A DNA stretch of 12,836 nt from Larix sibirica (taxonomy: Eukaryota > Streptophyta > Pinopsida > Pinales > Pinaceae), in assembly GCA_004151065.3 (NCBI GenBank), contig NWUY0303923657.1, positions 1-12,836 on the forward strand. The letters run 5' to 3'. Under the pieces are notes generated by a model. It did no database searches, was not told the DNA's origin, and worked only from the letters and a program-made list of their open reading frames with translations. A program made the translations under genes and the position numbers. Positions within the stretch are counted from its first letter, which is position 1, and each line of letters starts with the position of its first letter. This document shows, piece after piece, positions 10,300-12,836 of the stretch.

Positions 10300-10720
10300 C
10301 ATGCAGGACAGAAGCATAACAAATTCCACTCTAGAAGAAAATATGGAAGTCCAATCTATGGCTGAAGGCTTTTTCTTTTCTCTAGTTTCTTTCTCACCGA
10401 AACATCCTAACATGGGACAATCTCTTGAAAAAAGGCTTCCAAGGGCCTTCCTTTTGTGTTTTGTGTAAAATCCACTGATAAACTATCGATCATCTTCTAT
10501 ATTCCTGCAGTCTATCCTGCGAACTTTGGGACCTAGTAGCTGAGAAGTGTAGAAGAACAAATAGATTTAAAGGAAATATCATCAAAACTATTAAGCGGTG
10601 GGATGAGAATATTTTCAAAAGTGCGCTTCTCAACAGGCTATGGGATCTCACCCTAGGATTTATTGTCTAGAATATATGGAAGGAAAGTAATATTCATGTA
10701 TTTGAAGATAAGAGTAGATC
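10300..10720 (+). pseudogene. zf-RVT (zinc-binding region of plant LINE reverse transcriptase), part of ORF2
   Basis: In frame 3 the sequence reads LWKSNSWLKAF, ILTWDNLLKKGFQGPSFCVLCK and DHLLYSCSLSCELWD. The spacing Cys-x2-Cys (10455 and 10464) followed by His-x4-Cys (10491 and 10506) matches the zf-RVT module between RT and RNase H in plant LINE ORF2 proteins. All four metal-binding residues are visible. Two stops sit between the Cys pair and the His (about 10479-10484) and others lie nearby (for example about 10669), so it is not expressed as one protein here. Its precise role is not well established in the family. Confidence 0.75.
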
Positions 10721-10906
10721 TATTGAATATATTTGGAATACTATCAAAGGAAACCTCCAAGAAAATCTATTCTTAAGAGATTGGAATAGTTTGGACTACC
10801 CAGTTACATCAGCTAAAAGGGGAGTCTTAGACAACTGGAATTTCAACCAACTGTTCCTTCCCCCGTACCAAGAAGCACTCGAATGCATATCGACAACCCC
10901 GACAGT

Positions 10907-11329
10907 TGGGACCCTCCCTAGGAGGGATTCTTCAAACTCAACTTTGATGGAGCCTCGAAGGGTTACCCTGGAAACACAGGAGATGGAGGAGCTTTTCAAA
11001 ATTATGAAGGTTTCATCCTATGGGTTTACTTCAGAAACATTGGGCATGATAGAAATAATTTTGTTGAGCTAGCAGGACTGCTGGAGGGAATTCTTATAGC
11101 AAGTAAACAGAAATTCCATCCATTAATTTCTGAAGGTGACTCTCAAGTAATCAAGTCTCTGGCCACCAAAATTCAGCTACTCTCCCAAGTCCTGAAGCTC
11201 TCCCCTAGTTGGATATTGGAGCATGAAGGCCTCCAAATACTAGCTGGTATCATGGAGGAAAATAGAACTATTACATTTCATCATATTAGGAGGAAGGAAA
11301 ATTCTCTACCAGACTGTTTAGCCAATTAG
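10907..11329 (+). pseudogene. RNase H domain of LINE ORF2, catalytic residues kept
   Basis: RNase H removes the RNA strand from RNA-DNA hybrids during element copying. In frame 2 the domain opens FKLNFDGASKG (Asp at 10946-10948), continues with VELAGLLEGI (Glu at 11066-11068) and SEGDSQVIK (Asp at 11138-11140), and ends FHHIRRKENSLPD (Asp at 11312-11314). All four D-E-D-D metal-binding residues are present. The only stops are TAG at 10919-10921 just before the domain and TAG at 11327-11329 just after it. Plant L1 elements with an archaeal-type RNase H are known; the conserved residues fit, but I did not determine the subtype. Confidence 0.85.
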
Positions 11330-11639
11330 GGGGTCACCTGCAATATGTCTCTTTTTGAAGAAGATTTAGATTCGATAACACTAGCATCCTTGTCTCAAAA
11401 ATGTAGAGAAATATCCAAAAAGGATCTCTCTCACTCAGACACAGGTGTCACTCGACCTGATAGGAAAAATTGTAGTGAGGAGACTCGACTTTGGAGCCCT
11501 CGACATGGCACCTTGCATGACATTCCATTAAACTACTACTACATTGTGGAGGATGAAGCATTTACTTTGGCTGAAATTGGAGTCCTTTTGGCTAATGGCG
11601 GGACGATGATGAAGTACCAGGCTAATTAACTTCAACTCC

Positions 11640-12520
11640 ATGATTACAGATCCTGAGCGTGTGTACCTCGGGAGTCTCCATTGGGAGTGGTTAAGGATGG
11701 TTGATGGATACTTCGCCCTCTTCATTCCTTGTCCCTCTATCTCTGGCTGTATATTATGCTCTACAAATTTCTCTGCAACTATGCTTACAGACCCATATTC
11801 AAATCGCAGATTGATGTTACGACAATGAGGTACCCCCCATAGAGTCAGCGACATTCATGCTCGGACACAGCGTAGCCTCCTCTCTGCAGCAAAGGAAGGA
11901 TATGATGTTGGAGTATCCATGGCGATCAGAGTGTTAATTGATGAATGGGAAGCTCATCTTATCTCAGAGCACCTGGCCTCTAGGAGATATGGGGGAAATA
12001 TAAACCATTATTGGTTGGTTAAAAGCATGATGGGAGTGCTCATGGACGACATGATAAGAAACTAGAGCTCAACCAAGGACACTATGATAGAGGCTAGATA
12101 AAATCTAATTGAAATGGATGACAAGCTCAGTGAACTGGAAGCCACCTTCGCTTTGAAGAACTATGTAGTTGGGCGACGAGGGAAGAGCAATGTCAAGGTT
12201 GGAGGTTGTAGCACAACATGGGGAAGTCTGGAGAGGAGGGCTCATTCTTAGATGGGGGTTTGAATCTCCTAGAAAAGGTGGAAGTGACGAGTATTCCCTT
12301 CATCATTCCTTCAACCACAGGGCCTCTTCTCAGTAAGAGATTAGGAATAATGAAGAGTTCAACTCCAAGTTGGTGCGCAAATCAACTCCCCCTCCATCCA
12401 AATTTCCAGCTTCGAAATCATATGACACCTTCTAGGGAGAATTCCCAATCCTAGAGGAATCTCTAGCACAATAGCATGTCGACAAAGACCTCGCAACAGG
12501 AACTGTTAGTCTCGAGTTCT
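11640..12520 (+). pseudogene. Unrecognised coding-like region after ORF2 (possible third ORF)
   Basis: I do not recognise this protein. An ATG at 11640 opens frame 3, starting MITDPERVYLGSLHWEWLRM. The frame holds to 12251 with only TGA at 11826, TAG at 12063 and TAA at 12099 inside, each one C-to-T step from a sense codon. It reads like protein: hydrophilic, probably helical, with blocks such as DIHARTQRSLLSAAKEGYDV, VLIDEWEAHLISEHLASRRY and IEMDDKLSELEATFALKNYV. Near 12200-12250 coding character seems to move to frame 1, with NNEEFNSKLVRKSTPPPSKF and stops at 12334, 12433 and 12472, ending about 12520 or at TAG 12547. Originally this may have been about 290 codons. It could be a third LINE ORF, an ORF2 extension broken by indels, or a captured host fragment. 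No domain motif was identified. Confidence 0.35.
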
Positions 12521-12739
12521 ATGTGTTTTTTTCAGTTATTCTTCTATAGTATGTTTTGTATTTTATTGATAAATCTTTCTCTGCACAATTTAAATTTTGA
12601 ACACAAGACTTTTGCATGGTTTCCCTCTAGAGGGAGGGCGCTTTTTTGTGCAAAAAGCAGTCATATTTTCATCTTTGAATGTTTGGTATGGTGGTTTCAC
12701 CATCTCATACCGTCTCAGATGATCCAAAGCTATGTATTT
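12521..12739 (+). other. Probable LINE 3' untranslated region
   Basis: After the last coding-like frame the sequence becomes T-rich and non-coding, which fits a LINE 3' UTR. It contains a hairpin at 12685-12711. There is no poly-A or simple-repeat tail before the possible LTR at 12740, so the true end of the LINE may be missing or lie elsewhere. A 113-codon frame at 12476-12817 runs across it but has no recognisable content and crosses element boundaries; I treat it as chance. Confidence 0.4.
12685..12711 (+). other. 3' hairpin in LINE tail
   Basis: GGTAT (12685-12689) pairs with ATACC (12707-12711), and GGTG (12690-12693) pairs with CACC (12698-12701). The loop is GTTT and a five-base bulge, ATCTC, lies on the 3' side. 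That gives nine base pairs in a 27-base element near the presumed LINE 3' end. Some LINE reverse transcriptases recognise 3' stem-loops, including in certain plant L1 families. Whether this one is used that way is inference. Confidence 0.4.
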
Positions 12740-12836
12740 TGTCATGTCCCTAAATTTTGCATTGGGTCACAATGGCCTAAGCCCCTTGGCCATACTCATG
12801 ATAGTTTTTCAAATTGATGTTAAGGGTCAAATAATT
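12740..12836 (+). mobile_element. Possible start of a second LTR, cut by window end
   Basis: TGTCATGTCCCTAAA at 12740 resembles the TGTAACATCCCT that opens the LTR at 5089, and TG followed by a CCCT run is common at LTR starts of plant Ty3/gypsy elements. Character changes here from the LINE 3' region to sequence with GGGTCACAATGGCC and CCCCTTGGCC. Only 97 bases are visible, so no second terminus or duplication can be checked. Confidence 0.3.

Larger units (their letters stand above)
8351..11629 (+). pseudogene. LINE ORF2, 3' part: reverse transcriptase, zf-RVT, RNase H and C-terminal tail
   Basis: This is the polymerase half of ORF2, which copies LINE RNA into DNA at the nicked target. Frame 1 from 8350 reads LTHFFQYLLTEPTPS, then KMKEGKAQGPDDFTINFF, KFRPISLYTVIYNIISK, GRQILDGI and LIKLDLSKYFDKLS (first catalytic Asp at 8911-8913). 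The catalytic pair reads QQFFDDNIIFG with both Asp present (9229-9234). A run of nine T at 9346-9354 has one T too many and shifts the match to frame 2 (GFYVSSFPSKYLGSHLF). It then goes to frame 3 (APKWVLKTI, from about 9600) and back to frame 2 (SLVQQYSFWEIKEGGDTYFW, before 10010). Stops include 8941, 9058, 9094 and 10919. The RNase H follows at 10907-11329, and its frame stays open, apart from TAG at 11327, to 11629, a tail of about 100 codons that I do not recognise. Original ORF2 would be near 1,500 codons. Confidence 0.9.
2330..12739 (+). mobile_element. Decayed L1-type LINE retrotransposon interrupted by a solo LTR
   Basis: A single non-LTR retrotransposon spans most of the window. In order it has ORF1 (nucleic-acid-binding protein), ORF2 (AP endonuclease, RT, zf-RVT, RNase H), a coding-like tail, and a 3' untranslated stretch with a hairpin. 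Domain order matches plant L1-clade LINEs, including those that carry RNase H. Without the 3,257-bp LTR and one 5-bp duplicate copy it is about 7.1 kb. Both ends are approximate: the left end uses the ORF1 start candidate and the right end the start of a possible LTR. No poly-A tail or flanking duplication was found. Many stops and frameshifts rule out activity. Confidence 0.85.

Noticed and set aside
11528-11854. 108-codon frame on the minus strand
   Set aside because: It overlaps the ORF2 tail and the coding-like frame on the + strand and carries no recognisable motif.
12476-12817. 113-codon frame at the right edge
   Set aside because: It crosses the presumed LINE 3' UTR and the start of a possible LTR, and its residues (rich in F, C, H and S) look like translated non-coding DNA.
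1-12836. CRISPR arrays, bacterial operons, tRNA or rRNA genes
   Set aside because: No short regularly spaced repeats, no prokaryotic gene layout and no cloverleaf or rRNA-like sequence were found; the content is eukaryotic retrotransposon.

Overview
The window looks like intergenic, transposon-filled DNA from a land plant with a large genome. A gymnosperm is my best guess, because the LINE and the long chromovirus-type LTR resemble conifer elements as I remember them; no search was run. I see no intact host gene, RNA gene or CRISPR array. Every recognisable coding stretch is on the + strand and is a decayed retrotransposon gene.

Layout. (1) 1-296: two copies of a 79-bp sequence with a 217-bp period, probably the edge of a tandem array running off the left side. 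(2) 297-1417: AT-rich and unassigned, with one 119-codon ORF. (3) 1418 to about 2130: remnant of a Ty3/gypsy pol gene, from the protease-RT linker to the start of the reverse transcriptase. (4) 2131-2329: junction, possibly the 5' UTR of the next element. (5) About 2330 to about 12739: one long L1-type LINE, about 7.1 kb without its insertion. ORF1 has a DUF4283-like region and a CCHC knuckle. ORF2 has an AP endonuclease, reverse transcriptase, zf-RVT and RNase H. A less familiar coding-like tail and a 3' hairpin follow. (6) 5089-8345: a 3,257-bp solo LTR inside ORF2, flanked by the 5-bp duplication GGAGT. (7) From 12740: what may be the first 97 bp of another LTR.

Order of events. The LINE inserted beside or into older repeats, then an LTR retrotransposon landed in ORF2 between endonuclease and RT. 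Recombination between its LTRs left the solo LTR. Point mutation then added stops and frameshifts. Removing the LTR and one GGAGT copy restores the ORF2 reading frame across the site, so the two ORF2 halves belong to one element.

The least explained parts are the coding-like stretch after RNase H (11640 to about 12520), the ATGA overlap joining ORF1 and ORF2, and the 3' hairpin at 12685-12711.
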